DNA from: Buddleja alternifolia
Taxonomy: Eukaryota; Streptophyta; Magnoliopsida; Lamiales; Scrophulariaceae
DNA: 64,000 nucleotides
Reading direction: 5' to 3'
Assembly (NCBI GenBank): GCA_019426215.1
Contig: CM033403.1
Location: 687,001 to 751,000 of the forward strand
The position numbers were made by a program, and so were the translations under genes. Of the stretch, positions 1 to 11,510 are shown in pieces (the first letter of the stretch is position 1; the number at the start of each line of letters is the position of its first letter). Under the pieces are notes generated by a model. It was given only the letters and a program-made list of their open reading frames with translations. It searched no databases and had not been told where the DNA came from.

Positions 1-62
1 TTAGCAACATTGAGGGTTCTTGCTCAAAGATTTTTGACACAGCTGATAGGCACCTCCGAATA

Positions 63-787
63 ATGTCTGACACTCGAAGCCGTGATATTTCAAACGCTAC
101 TACCAAGAGCACAATAGCAATCATGGAAAGCATATCACCGCTGATCACTTTTTTTTTCGTAGAATTCAACCGGACGCTTGCACAGAATGCTTCAGCTGAT
201 ACTGAGCGACACACTACTTCTGATCTAGCCTCTCACAGTATCGCTGAGCAAGTTGCCCTTTTGATTGAAGAAGTCAGGCTTATGCAAAGAGATATCGCTG
301 ACTTGAAAAATTACTTTGCTGATGTCAAGAAGGGGGAAGATAAAGATAAGTCCAAGGCAATATCTAAGACAGATAATAAACACTGGAGATCAATGTTTGA
401 AGAAATAGTGAGCATAAAGAAGATGCTAGTAAAAAAGAGAAAGCCAAGATATTATCTAGGAAGGTACTTGTTTTCGGACTTGGACGTCAAATTTTTGGAG
501 AGTATGGGATTTCATCCTTATGCCGAACCGCTTAGATGACCTATCAACTGGAAACCATCCAACGATAAAAGACAAGACATCTATTAAGACTTGATTCGTG
601 AACTTGGTATTCCTCTAAGGGAATGGGTGGACAAGCTGAAGGAACTGAATGAAAGTGCTAGATAACGAAGGCATGACTATGATGAACTCCAACATACCAC
701 CATGATAGACGTTGATCGACTCCTTATGAACTTAGCAAATGAGATCTACCAAGGAGAAGAAAGCGCAAAGCGACAGAAAAGATGAAT
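63..787 (+). pseudogene. Extra 3' ORF (env-like position) of copia element 1, C-terminal remnant
   Basis: An open frame runs 63-539 (158 codons) and related sequence continues to about 787 with stops. It contains a stretch reading AEQVALLIEEVRL and a later KKRKPRYYLGRYL. Both recur in diverged form in the minus-strand copy in element 2 (about 28634-29542). Its place between pol and the polypurine tract is where some sireviruses carry an env-like gene. I see no signal peptide or membrane helix here, so an envelope function is only an analogy of position. The sequence is charged and probably partly coiled-coil. The N-terminus is outside the window. Confidence 0.55.
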
Positions 788-1033
788 GCTTAATATTTTC
801 TTATCTCTTTTATTTCTGTTGTCGCTTTCAATTATCTTATATTCAGTATAAATCATGTATGCTTATCTTTCTATATGAATGGATGATTTATCGCTGAAAC
901 AACTTGTTGAGGCTAATCTAACATTAGCTAACTTTACTAACTTTCCAAAAGCTAACTTATAACTACTTTTGGGCTTTTCTTTGAACTCTTAATCTATAAA
1001 AGAGTTATAAGAGTTAAAGTCTTGACATCATCA

Positions 1034-1046
1034 AAAAGGGGGAAAT
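1034..1046 (+). promoter_or_regulatory. Polypurine tract of copia element 1
   Basis: AAAAGGGGGAAAT lies directly against the LTR start at 1047, where plus-strand DNA synthesis is primed. The same tract, inverted, adjoins the 3' LTR of element 2 at 28274-28290. Confidence 0.85.
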
Positions 1047-2543
1047 TGTTAGGAATTTCTTGTTAGATGTTTTGATGATGACAAGATAGGATTTTATATT
1101 AGACCCCGAATATAATGTAAGTTTTCATTTTCATAGATCAATGTACTAGCGTTTGAAAGTATGTAATTTTGTTAGGCTTGTAATTTTTATCTTTGTAGAT
1201 TTTAGACTAAGTATTAGATACCGAGTCACTAATAGAATTCTAGGTGAGTCTATTAGAGACGAAGTTGAAAATCAGCGTCTGAAGTCAAATGAAGATGAAG
1301 ATTTATCCTTAGCGTCTGTCAAACGCTAAAGGATTATTTCAGTATTTATGGATCAAGCGCTCAAAGCACTTCAACGATCAGTATCAAATTCACCTGAAAT
1401 AAATCCTCAAGTCATGAAGGACTTAAATGCAATCATTCAACGGACATTTATTTCCAACAGAAAATAAATTCAAATGCATTAAATGCTTGATAAGTGCATT
1501 AAATGTGATAAGCTATTTGACTTGTGGACAAGCCACCTTTTGACTAGATTGTGAGACTTTTCAGAGCTTATAGCTGCTCCCATTCAATCGGAACCAGCAG
1601 GATTTTAGGAATGTCAGAGAATAGGTAGAATCACGCGCTGTGTGAAAGGCATGCTCCTACATGTGTCCAACGGACATAATCCCAAGAAAATGCCTATAAA
1701 TACCTCATTCCAGCAAACCCTGAATAGAGAGACATACGTACATGCACAAGAAAGATTTGCTGAAGAAAAGCTTAGAAACTCCATAGCCAAATTCTTCCAA
1801 GCTTTTTATAAACATTCTAGACAGTCAGAAATATGTCAAACATCTTCCAAAGAAGAACCTTAAATTGTTACTGAGATATTCCAAGTTGTTTGATCTTTTC
1901 AAAAACAAACAAACTCTGTGTGATAAAACCTTCAACCTTTCATCTGAGTGAGAAAGTTGTTGAAACCCCTTGCAGACAGTATTTCTGTGTGAGAGAAGCT
2001 TGTAGAAGAAGATCTTCATTGGTGCTCAAATCTGTGTGATCAAGGATCCTGAGATCATTTTCACCTCTTTACTATCTTGTAGAAGATTCTGTGTGATTCT
2101 TTGAAAATCAACTTAGTAAATTCCTCCAAGTGAAAAAGGAGAAGAAGGACGTAGCTGGGATTACATCACCCAATGAATCGTATAATTTCTTATGTCATTT
2201 ACTCTCATTATTGTCTTGTTTTATATTATATTATTTATTCTGAAAAAGACAAGCTAATCTGCTAAGCGACTATTTAACCAAAACGAACGCTAAAGCTTTA
2301 AAATCATTTGCGCTGTGCTAACCCTGATTAAGCGATCTAAGCATTACTCTACTTTGGTAAATTGCTAAAATCACTAAGTCTAAGTTATCTTTACTGTAGC
2401 GCCAGACCCAAGCGCTCAGCTTCCTAAGCGTTCTAATCTTTAAAAGTGATACGAAATTTTTGAAGTCGAAAAAGATTTCAGGGTCTATTCAATCCCCCCT
2501 CCCCCCCCGTCTAGACCCTTTCGTATGCCACTTGGGACCACCA
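1047..2543 (+). repeat. 3' LTR of copia element 1
   Basis: About 1.5 kb, bounded by TGTTAGG and CCACCA. A TATAAATA box is at 1695-1702. The LTR ends in a C-rich run and a conserved CTTGGGACCA segment that are shared with the element 2 LTRs at 18425-18470 and 47690-47736. Overall similarity to element 2 is patchy, which suggests a sister subfamily rather than the same copy. Short ORFs across it (for example 1642-1863) are incidental. Confidence 0.85.
1695..1702 (+). promoter_or_regulatory. TATA box in LTR of copia element 1
   Basis: TATAAATA sits centrally in the LTR, at a position matching the TATAAATA at 17643-17650 in the element 2 LTR. It is the likely core promoter for the genomic transcript. 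Confidence 0.6.
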
Positions 2544-2548
2544 TATAG

Positions 2549-3620
2549 GATACCTAATAAGGAGGAATTAATTATTTTAAGACAAGATAAAAATATTTTT
2601 AACAAAATTTGATTTAAAAAGCGGATACAATCAGATTAAAATGATAGTAGAAGACAAAAAATTGACAACATTTAGTTGTAGTGAAAGACATTTCGAGTGG
2701 AATGTTTTTTCTTTTGGTTTAAAGAATGATCCAACAATATTTCAAAGATTTATGGATAATATTTTAAAACCTTTAGATTTCAATTTAATATACATAGACG
2801 ACATCTTAATAGCCTCTTAAAGCATGAAACAACATCAAGATCAATTGAAACAAGTATTTGAATTAATTGACGAAAATGGAATAGTAGTGTCTAAAAAGAA
2901 AATGAAACTTTTTAAAAGAAAAATTAATTTTCTAGGACTGGAAATAGGAAACGAAAAAATTTCTCTTCAGCCTCATATAGCCCAAAAAATATAATTTTTC
3001 CTGACAAGCTAGATAACTTAAAACAAATACAAGCATTTCTCGGAATATTAAATTTTGCTAGATTCATTTTGAATTTAAGTAAATTTGTAGGACCTTTATA
3101 TAAGAAAACAGGAAAGTCAGGACTGAGAAACTTTAACGCTGAAGATAAGCAGTTAGTGAGAAAGATAAAAGAAGTAGTAAAACAATTAGGACCTTTTGAA
3201 TTACCCTTAGTAACTGATTATATTGTTATAGAAGTGGATAGTTCATCAGAAGGATGGGGAGCAATATTAATAACTAAACTTAATAAGTATTCTCCTCAAA
3301 CAACTGAAAAATATCAGCATATGCTAGTGGTAATTTTCATAAAGAAAGAAGTAATTGAAGTAGTTCAGATTATGAAATAACAGGAGTTACAAAGACTATA
3401 GACCATTTTAGAATTTATTTAAATAAACCATTTACTATAAGACCAGACTGTGAAGCTATAGTAAGTTTTATAAAAAATAAAAATTCTAGATTAAATTGTA
3501 GAAATATTAGAGAAGGAAATGGATATAAAGTAGAATTTGAATATATAAAAGGAAAAAATAATAGTATAGCTGATTTGTTTAGTAGACAATTAACTATAAT
3601 TTTGGGAAACAGATAGTGGA
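2549..3620 (+). pseudogene. Endogenous pararetrovirus reverse transcriptase-RNase H relic
   Basis: The reverse transcriptase reads from a KFDLKSGYNQIKM motif (about 2605) to the catalytic YIDD (about 2791-2802). One in-frame stop follows at 2818-2820 and a frameshift near 2989. The RNase H part (3069-3617) keeps a DSSSEGWGA motif and a terminal GKNNSIADLFSR motif, with another shift near 3380. No integrase follows, the polymerase is compact and AT-rich, and the motif spacing fits Caulimoviridae rather than gypsy elements. This is a decayed chromosomal copy with no intact product. Its upstream part (movement protein, coat, protease) is missing because copia element 1 sits at 2543. Confidence 0.8.
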
Positions 3621-3639
3621 CTCACAAGGAGAAAGCAAT

Positions 3640-4330
3640 CTACACCCAGACCCATATTCTCAGCAACTCTTACAAGCCCAGCCCAAAGACCTTCCCTAAG
3701 GCTCAATATCCCTCAGATAATCAGCAACAGACCTTGCTTTACAATAGAGACTCAACATTTCAATCCAGCTTTTCAAAATACATATTTTAGACCCAAAATA
3801 TTTGGAAAAACTTTCCTTCTAGCCAGACATAATTTGAAACCACCAAGAGACACTCCAGAAGATCAAAGCATTCTACTAAATGCTTTATGAGAAGCTCATA
3901 ACTCCAGCAGCACTCAACGCTTTATGTTACTATTTTGAAAAGGAAATAAAGATTTCCCAGCAAAAGAAGCAGCAATATATCTTGTTATTAGAGGATAACC
4001 TGTTGGAATTATTGAAGATTACCAAATGGCCCTAGAAAGCATTCAGAAGGTTTCAAATGGATATTTAGTACCCTTTAAGCAGTTCCATAAAGCAAGAATA
4101 GCAGCAAGAAGATTGTTAGGCCCAAATTTTTATGTTCAACCCAATGCAGAAAATTCAAAGCCCAAAATTCATTAAGTCGAAAAACAACCTATAGGCCCAG
4201 ATGTTGAACAACTTGAAAATGATCTAGAAACTATAACTAGACAGTTCACCAATCTAAACAGATTTTACCAAGATCTTTTAGTCCAGCATGAAAACCTTTA
4301 AGCCCATATTATAAGCCCTAAATAAATATA
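3640..4330 (+). pseudogene. Probable second ORF of the pararetrovirus relic
   Basis: After the RNase H stop, a low-GC stretch reads as broken coding sequence. It has a segment with FLARHNLKPPRDTPEDQ and a later charged, helix-prone part (LENDLETITRQFTNLNRF). Several stops interrupt it. Florendovirus-type EPRVs can carry a second ORF downstream of the polymerase, and this one has that position. The assignment is by position and composition, since I do not recognise a named domain. Confidence 0.4.
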
Positions 4331-5374
4331 AATTCCAAAACAGATCCAGAATAAATCTTTCCATAATTTATCAATTCAAACTTTTTCAACCCCTATCAAA
4401 CCGTTTTAACCTTACTCGCAGAATACAACCCATAATTTGGCAGAAAGCAGAAGAAAAGTTTTATAGAAAAATGTTAAAAACAGCTCAACTAATTGTATCT
4501 ACAAGAATCGACGGATTACTGCCTTCTACAACCCTTTTATAATGGAAAGGAGAGCCAATCAGACAGTAGGGCAACCTAAAATTTTGTACTGCTAAGTATA
4601 TTTCCTGGCCAAACGTTCAGATAGACACTTCAATTTTCCAAAAATGATGGATCGAAGGCATTTTTATCAATATCCAACAACTTCTAGACTTTGGTTTTGT
4701 TTCAAAACTATATGTTACAGATTCGGAGTAGGTTAAGAATTTAGGAAGGCATTTAACAGATGTAGTCAGCCTCCAGCTAAGTGGAGGAATCGATATTCTA
4801 TGAACTGAAGTCACTGCCATACCACCAATCTGGGAAAAACATGAGTACAATTAGGTCATGCATTTTTCTGGATACACGAATCCTTTGAAAAAAGGGAACC
4901 AGCTTCAGACGTATTTTGGTTATTTCACGAAGCAATTATCCTATTTCAGGCATACAAAATATAAAACTAGCAGTTGAAACTCGTTGAAAGGATCAACGTA
5001 GATATATGCTAAACACAGATATAACTACAAAGTTCCAACTTTTGTTTCAAGCACCACATCATAGTATTTTCATTCCAGTTAAATACCGTGTTTATCATTG
5101 AATATGGCATCAAGGAGCTAAAACATTTACAAGTGTTGAATTTTCTCCCCCACATGTACCAGATTTTGGAGCATCCAACTCAGGAATAGGAAGTCCATAA
5201 GCCAAAGAAAGCATAAAATGGCAAGGCAATAGCATCAATAATTCAACACCCAGACAAGAGCAATAACTACACCAGCAATACATGGACAATAATTCAAATT
5301 CCAACAGTATACAAAAGGCAGCTAGCACTATTTTCTTTTAAAGCTTTGTGGCTGCATGTGACTTTTATAAAATG
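4331..5374. other. No gene; probable EPRV non-coding region
   Basis: About 1 kb without a convincing reading frame on either strand. It lies between the second EPRV ORF and the Athila-like insertion, and it continues at 16384 beyond that insertion. Small ORFs at 4617-4850 and 5110-5328 (minus) have no recognisable features. Confidence 0.4.
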
Positions 5375-5379
5375 ATGAT

Positions 5380-7292
5380 TGACACGCTAAAAGCCAACGT
5401 GCTATGATAGCAAGTGCACTAATCGTGTGTAGTAATAAGTGGACTAAAAGTCCGGATTGTCGAACCACGGAGATTTGAATTTTAGTTTATGATTTTAACG
5501 AAAAAAAGAACAAATATAATTAAAGTAAATTATAGGTAAAATGCATACAATAAGAACAAGATTACACAAAGTATAAAGGGAGACTAAGGCACATGCTAGG
5601 TTCAAATTGATCAATTATACTTATAAAGATTCTAGTTGAAGGATTACGCTTACATTGTTATGGTGAGACCTCCGAGGGTAGAGAATAACCGATGTCTCGC
5701 GTATAAACTCTTATGCTTAGATCGTGATTTCCCAAATATTCCTATCCGGAAATCTAACCACTAAACATGCATTAACGTACTAGAGTTCACTCGATTTGAA
5801 TCGAACAACTTCACCCAGGAATCTTTACCTATGTCTAGGGCAATTCCTCATTAGTTACGGGTCATGATGTGAATTTCTTGCACCCTAAGTCAATTTTTTC
5901 CCGAAATATTAACCTAGGCATAAGATTCTAACATATAGTGATCAAGTATATGCAAGATAGGCAAAAACACAAATTCACATCACATAACAATATAAGAACA
6001 ACCTCAACAATCATCTATTATAAGCATATATCACAATTTGGCCTTACATGGCCCTAGTCTTATGAATTTAGTTCATAATGGATAATATGAAAAACATAAA
6101 TGAATTAATACACATGTTCATAGACATAATTGAAATGAAAAGCTATAAAAACTCCCTCAAAAGTGAATAATGATGGATCTTGAAGTTGAGCCTTCAATCC
6201 CTAAGCTCTTTTCCTTCCTCTAGTTTTCCCCTCCAAGAGTGATGAAGAATGGTGGAGAAATCAGATTAGGGGCTGCCCCTCTCTCCTCCAAGAATCTGAA
6301 ATTGATAGTGAATGATGAAGAGTATGGGTTCCCCCTCCTTTTATAGCCAAAATTCCACTAAAGTATGCATTAAGAATTCCCATTAAAGTTCCCCAATGAG
6401 AATTCCACCTAAGGTGACGCTTAAAGTTTGGCTGTTAAGATTCCAACCAGCTAAAAAATGCTGAACTTTCGGCCATTAAGAATTCCACCAAGCATAACCA
6501 TGTGAAAACTTCAACAAAACACATGCATGCTGCCATTTTCTTGCTTTCCAGCGCATTCTTAGTATTTTCCTCATAAACTTCTCCACAGATCTCTAAATTG
6601 GATGATTCAAGTCCCCATGTTCAGATAACACATAGATCTACAATTTTGCAGAAGGACATTTTGTCCAATTCGGTCTCTAAGTATACCTAAATTACGTTTC
6701 AACATGAAGGTTGTTTCTGATTTGGCGCCCATAAAGTAAATCTACCAAGAAACACACTTATGACAACCCCTCAACACATGTACTTAATTATGGCCAAAAG
6801 TGATTCTTACCCATCATATAAGGCTGGAATTTAGGCTGAAAAAGGAGTAACATTCGGACTATCCATGCCTAGGCATGACTAGGAGGGCGCTGTGGCGTAT
6901 CCTGGCACATGTACTTCTCTGTTCGGCGCAGCAATCGTATTTCCTTCACAATTATCTCTATAGACCTCCGATTTGGATGTTTCAAGTTCCCATTTGAAGC
7001 TAAGACATACATCTAAAACTTTGTAGAAGGAAACTTTGTCTAAGTCGGTCTCGAAATGTACGGAATTATCGCTCGAATGTGGTAGGAGATGTATAAACCG
7101 CCTCGGTGTTGAAAAACATGCTTGAACTTGTTTTGTACATCGTTTTTCTTCCCTTTTCTTCATGTATTCTCATTTATTACCTGTATTCACTTAACACACC
7201 TATTAAATGCAAATGTGACATGATTTAAGCATTAAGTGAATCTAAATCATAAGAATTACGGTCTTAAAAACACGTAAAAACACCTCTTATCA
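5380..7292 (-). repeat. 3' LTR of the Athila-like element
   Basis: 1913 bp, the left copy in window orientation. On the plus strand it starts TGACACGC and ends CTTATCA. The minus-strand TATAAAAG is at 6338-6345. Confidence 0.92.
6338..6345 (-). promoter_or_regulatory. TATA box, 3' LTR of the Athila-like element
   Basis: TATAAAAG on the minus strand within a GC-rich context. It is identical at 15424-15431 in the 5' LTR. Confidence 0.6.
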
Positions 7293-7306
7293 ACACCCCC
7301 AAACTT
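7293..7306 (-). promoter_or_regulatory. Polypurine tract of the Athila-like element
   Basis: Minus-strand AAGTTTGGGGGTGT abuts the 3' LTR. This is the tract form usual in Athila/Tat elements. Confidence 0.88.
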
Positions 7307-8882
7307 ATCAATTGCTCGACCTCGAGCAATAAGAGCTATAAGGCAAGACCAACATCATTCAATGGGAGAAAACAAAACAACTAACTAACTTACTTTCGTG
7401 GAGTAAACGATTGCACTTAGCGGGTGCAACAAGTCTTTAAATCTTTGAGTTACCTCAAAGGACGAGTTATAGTCTCGTGAGGGTTTGCATAAGATATACC
7501 CACAAAATCTAGCAAATTTTCAATCCCAACCGAATCAACACATCTCAATATGATCAACAAGAATGAATGGCATAAAATCAACCTTTTAAAGTTTACAAAT
7601 ATATATATACATATCAACTACTTTTGCTCATGTGACACCAATACTTGAAATGACTCCCTAGGCTATAGTGAAAAATAAATCTAGGGTATTATAGTCGAGA
7701 GGCATCCTTACCAAATTTTGGACATTAATCCCATATCTATCAACTTTTGATCAAACACAAGGCACAAGAATTATAGAAAATCTCTTAGCTATTTAAATTT
7801 CATTATCTCAAATATTCAACATTCAATTCATATGGAATTTCCATTAAACTTCATTAAGGCTAGATCATGTGCAATGTTTTATTCCATTAGGCTTTCTATG
7901 ACACCCATGTAACAAGTTTTAGACCAATGACTCCCAAACTAGATAGTTTTAGGGCATTAAGTGTAGAGACACTCCTAAGGATTTAATCACTTGAGTATCA
8001 AAGGCCACGAAATAAAACTAGATCTTTTAAACAATTCACTTCTTTTGGCTTGAGCATAGCTCAAATTAGCATAATAGTACAGTATATAGGCATGAAACTT
8101 TTCACCTCCGGTACGTATTAGCTTGACCACTTTTGGTCATACCAAAATTCAACCTTTTCAATTCATTGTTAGCATATAAAATTACTACTCAACTTATAAC
8201 CTTATGAGAAATCTAAGTTAATATTTCTGGGAATAATTCCTTAAGTGTCTCAAGATGGTTATCCTCTCAACTCCTCTACCTTCGATTTAAGTGCATTGTG
8301 AATCATCTAAAGAATCAATTCTAGTCTAAGCTCTCCACGAGCAATTTCAAAGATATATATATTCCATTAAATTCAGATTATTTCAAGAATTCATGTCATT
8401 TTTCCAAGTAAATCAATTTCAATGCATCAATTGGAAGGACTAAAAATTTTTCATGCTTAATTTTCTCAACAAAGAAGCATATAAACATGATATCAAACAA
8501 ACTTTCCCCAAATTCAAGTTAAAAATTAGGATTGCATTTTCAATATTCAAAATAGATACTCTTCTACCCCCAAACTTAAATCCAACATTGTCCCCAATGT
8601 TGTTACAACAGGCATACACAAAGATAAAAGAACACTACAACCAAGGATATTGAAGAACATCCTTAAGCTTCCAATGCATCCTTACAAAGTTTCTCCTCTT
8701 ATCGAGTAAAATAAGAATCTCTAAAGGTGGGGTCCAAATGTGCATCATATCTAACACTTCAACTTTTTAAACCATCAAGCATAAGAAAAACATACATGCC
8801 CAAAGTGCATGCTTGAACACAATAAAAAGAAACAAACTAAACAAAACAAAAACGAAAGCAAAAAGAAAAGAAAACTTACAAA
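7307..8882. other. No gene; untranslated region between integrase and polypurine tract
   Basis: About 1.6 kb of AT-rich sequence without a supported ORF on either strand. In Athila elements this interval often holds an env-like ORF, but none can be read here. Short ORFs such as 8453-8653 lack any motif. Confidence 0.6.
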
Positions 8883-8900
8883 CTTGGGTTGCCTCCCAAG
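8883..8900. promoter_or_regulatory. Hairpin just downstream of the integrase stop
   Basis: CTTGGG-TTGCCT-CCCAAG is a perfect 6-bp stem with a 6-nt loop. It begins about 45 bp past the stop of pol. From memory, a similar GGGAGGCAACCC block follows pol in many Athila/Tat elements. Its role is unknown. Confidence 0.5.
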
Positions 8901-8945
8901 AAGCGCTAGTTTAGAGTCGGTAGCTCGACTTGAGATAAAGAATCG

Positions 8946-9827
8946 CTAAAGATCCTGGAGGGGAATGGTCACTTTATCCCTCGACCCGTCAATCCCAATG
9001 TAATGCTTTAATCTTTGGGCGTTTGTCATGAAGGTTCGTCCATTATCCGTTATAAGTTCAATGGCACCAGAAGCATACACACGAGATACAACAAATGGTC
9101 CCGACCATTTTGACTTGAGCTTCCCGGGAAAAAGTCGAAGGCGAGAATTGTATAGTAAAACCTTGTCTCCTTCATGAAATTCTCGGGGAATAATACGCTT
9201 ATCATGCCATGTTTTCGTTCTCTCCTTGTAAAGCTTGGCGTTCTCATACGCTTGATGGCGCCATTCCTCAAGTTCGTGTAATTGGAGTAATCGCTTGGTA
9301 CCTACGAGTTGAGAATCAAAATTTAGAAATTTAATAGGCCAAAAAGCGCGATGTTCGAGCTCAACCGGTAAATGACATGCTTTTCCAAAGACAAGGCGAT
9401 ATGGGGACATGCCAATCGGAGTTTTAAACGCGGTTCTATATGCCCACAAGGCGTCATCTAGTTTAAGGGACCAATCTTTTCTAGATGCGTTAACCGTTTT
9501 TTCAAGAATGCGTTTAATCTCCCGATTCGACACCTCCACTTGACCACTCGTTTGAGGATGATATGGGGTTGAGATTTTATGCCGTACCCCGTACTTGTTC
9601 TGTAAGTGCTCGAATTGTTTGTTACAAAAATGGGTGCCCCCGTCACTAACGATTGCTCTAGGAGTTCCAAAACGGGTGAAAATCCTTTTTTAAAAAAATC
9701 GAGTAACCACCCGAGCATCATTAGTTGGTAAAGCCTCAGCTTCGACCCATTTGGAGACATAGTCGACCGCAACAAGAATATACTTATTGGAACAAGAACT
9801 AGGGAAGGGTCCCATAAAATCAATACC
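8946..9827 (-). pseudogene. Athila-like integrase, catalytic core and C-terminus
   Basis: Continuation of the same reading frame as the polymerase, beginning directly after the stop at 9828-9830. It reads [11 protein letters not shown], then a further stop TAA at 9690-9692, then VSDGGTHF with the second catalytic aspartate, and the open stretch 9539-8946. That stretch holds the glutamate region ([14 protein letters not shown]) and a GPF-type C-terminal module ([10 protein letters not shown]). In this part of the frame I see one stop and no frameshift. The protein would join cDNA to the chromosome, and with the stops it cannot be made at full length. Confidence 0.85.
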
Positions 9828-11510
9828 CTATACATCAAATAGTTCACATTCAAGCATGTTATTCAATGGCATTTCGTGTCTTTTAGAGATGTTACCTGTT
9901 CGCTGACACCTATCACAAGATTGAACATACAAGAATGCATCTTTAGAAAGAGTAGGCCAAAAGAAACCTGATTGAAGCACTTTAGCCACTGTTTTAGAGG
10001 GTCCAAAGTGACCACCTACCGACATATCATGACAATGGGCGAGAATTGATGCTATTTTCTCCTCGGGGACACATCGTCGAATGAGGCCATCTGCACAAAT
10101 CTTAAATAGATATGGTTCGTCCCACAAATATTGCTTCACATCAAATAAGAATTTCTTCTTTTGATGATAAGTGATATCCGGAGGAAGAACTCCCGTGACA
10201 AGATAATTTGCATAATTGGCATACCAAGGAGCATCATTATGAAGTATAACATACAATTGCTCATCGGGAAACTCCTCACAAATAGGTTTATCAAACATGC
10301 ACTCAGGCTTAGGAATCTCTATCCTAGACAAGTGGTCGACAACAACATTTTCTACTCCTTTCTTATCCTTAATTTCTATGTCAAATTCTTGAAGAAGTAA
10401 AATCCACCTAATGAGTCTAGGTTTGGCATCCTTTTTGGCAAGCAAGTATTTTAATGCGGAGTGATCTGTGTACACAATTACTTTATTCAAAATGAGATAA
10501 GCATGGAACTTGTCAAATGCAAATACTATGGCTAGTAATTCTTTTTCCGTGGTTGCGTAATTCATTTGTGCATCATTTAAAGTCTTACTAGCATAGTAGA
10601 TGGTTCGAAATACCTTATCCTTCCTTTGGCCAAGGACCGCACCCACCGCGGTATCACTAGCATCACACATCAATTCGAAGGGTAAACTCCAATCGGGAGG
10701 TGCCATGATGGGAGCAGATATCAATAGCTCCTTAAGAGTTATGAAGGCCTGTAAACAAAGGGAATCAAAATTGAATGGTGCATCTTTGACAAGCAAGTTA
10801 GATAACGGCTTTGCAATTTTGGAAATTTTTTTGATAAATCGCCTATAGAAGCCGGCATGACCAAGAAAGCTCCTCACGGCTTTCACCGATGTAGGTGGAG
10901 GAAGCTTTTCTATTACCTCAATCTTGGCTTGGTCCACTTCAATCCCTTTTTGGGAGATTTTGTGACCTAGCACAATCCCTTCCCGGACCATAAAATGACA
11001 TTTTTCCCAATTCAAAACAAGATTTGTTTCCTCACATCGTTTTAGAACACGGTCCAAATGATCAAGACATGTGTTAAATGAGGTTCCAAAAACAGAAAAA
11101 TCATCCATAAAAATCTCAAGAAATTCTTCAACCATGTCATGAAAGATCGCCATCATACATCGTTGAAATGTGGCCGGGGCATTGCATAATCCAAACGGCA
11201 TCCGCCTATAAGCAAACGTGCCATAGGGACAAGTGAAAGTTGTTTTCTCTTGGTCCTCGGGGGCTATGGAAATTTGGTTATAGCCGGAATACCCATCTAG
11301 AAAACAATAAAAATCATGTCCGGCTAACCTTTCAAGCATTTGGTCAATGAATGGGAGGGGGAAATGGTCCTTACGAGTGGCATCATTTAACTTGCGATAA
11401 TCTATACACACACGCCACTCGGTAAGCATTCGAGTAGGGATTAATTCATTGTTCGCATTTTCTATCACAGTTATTCCGCCCTTCTTGGGTACTACTTGAG
11501 TCGGGCTTAC
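9828..11510 (-). pseudogene. Athila-like reverse transcriptase, RNase H and integrase N-terminus
   Basis: Open from the stop at 11511-11513 to the TAG at 9828-9830. The RT begins with [12 protein letters not shown] and [12 protein letters not shown], has GYSGYNQI, and keeps the catalytic FMDD at about 11097-11111. RNase H follows with [27 protein letters not shown] and [11 protein letters not shown]. An HHCC zinc-binding integrase N-terminus ([11 protein letters not shown]...CDRCQRTG) sits at about 10045-9890. The terminal TAG replaces the tryptophan expected in FDVWGIDFMGP. Length and motif order match a full gypsy polymerase, with intact catalytic residues up to that stop. Confidence 0.92.

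Larger units (their letters stand above)
1..2543 (+). mobile_element. Sirevirus-like Ty1/copia element 1, 3' end only
   Basis: The window opens inside the 3' part of a copia element. In order it shows the end of an extra ORF downstream of pol, a polypurine tract at 1034-1046 and a 3' LTR that starts TGTTAGG at 1047 and ends ...CCACCA at 2543. The extra ORF and the LTR resemble those of element 2 (17036-47736), so the two belong to related families. The 5' half lies left of the window, so its TSD cannot be checked. DNA right of 2543 reads as pararetrovirus polymerase, so the element seems to have inserted into an EPRV relic. Confidence 0.85.
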
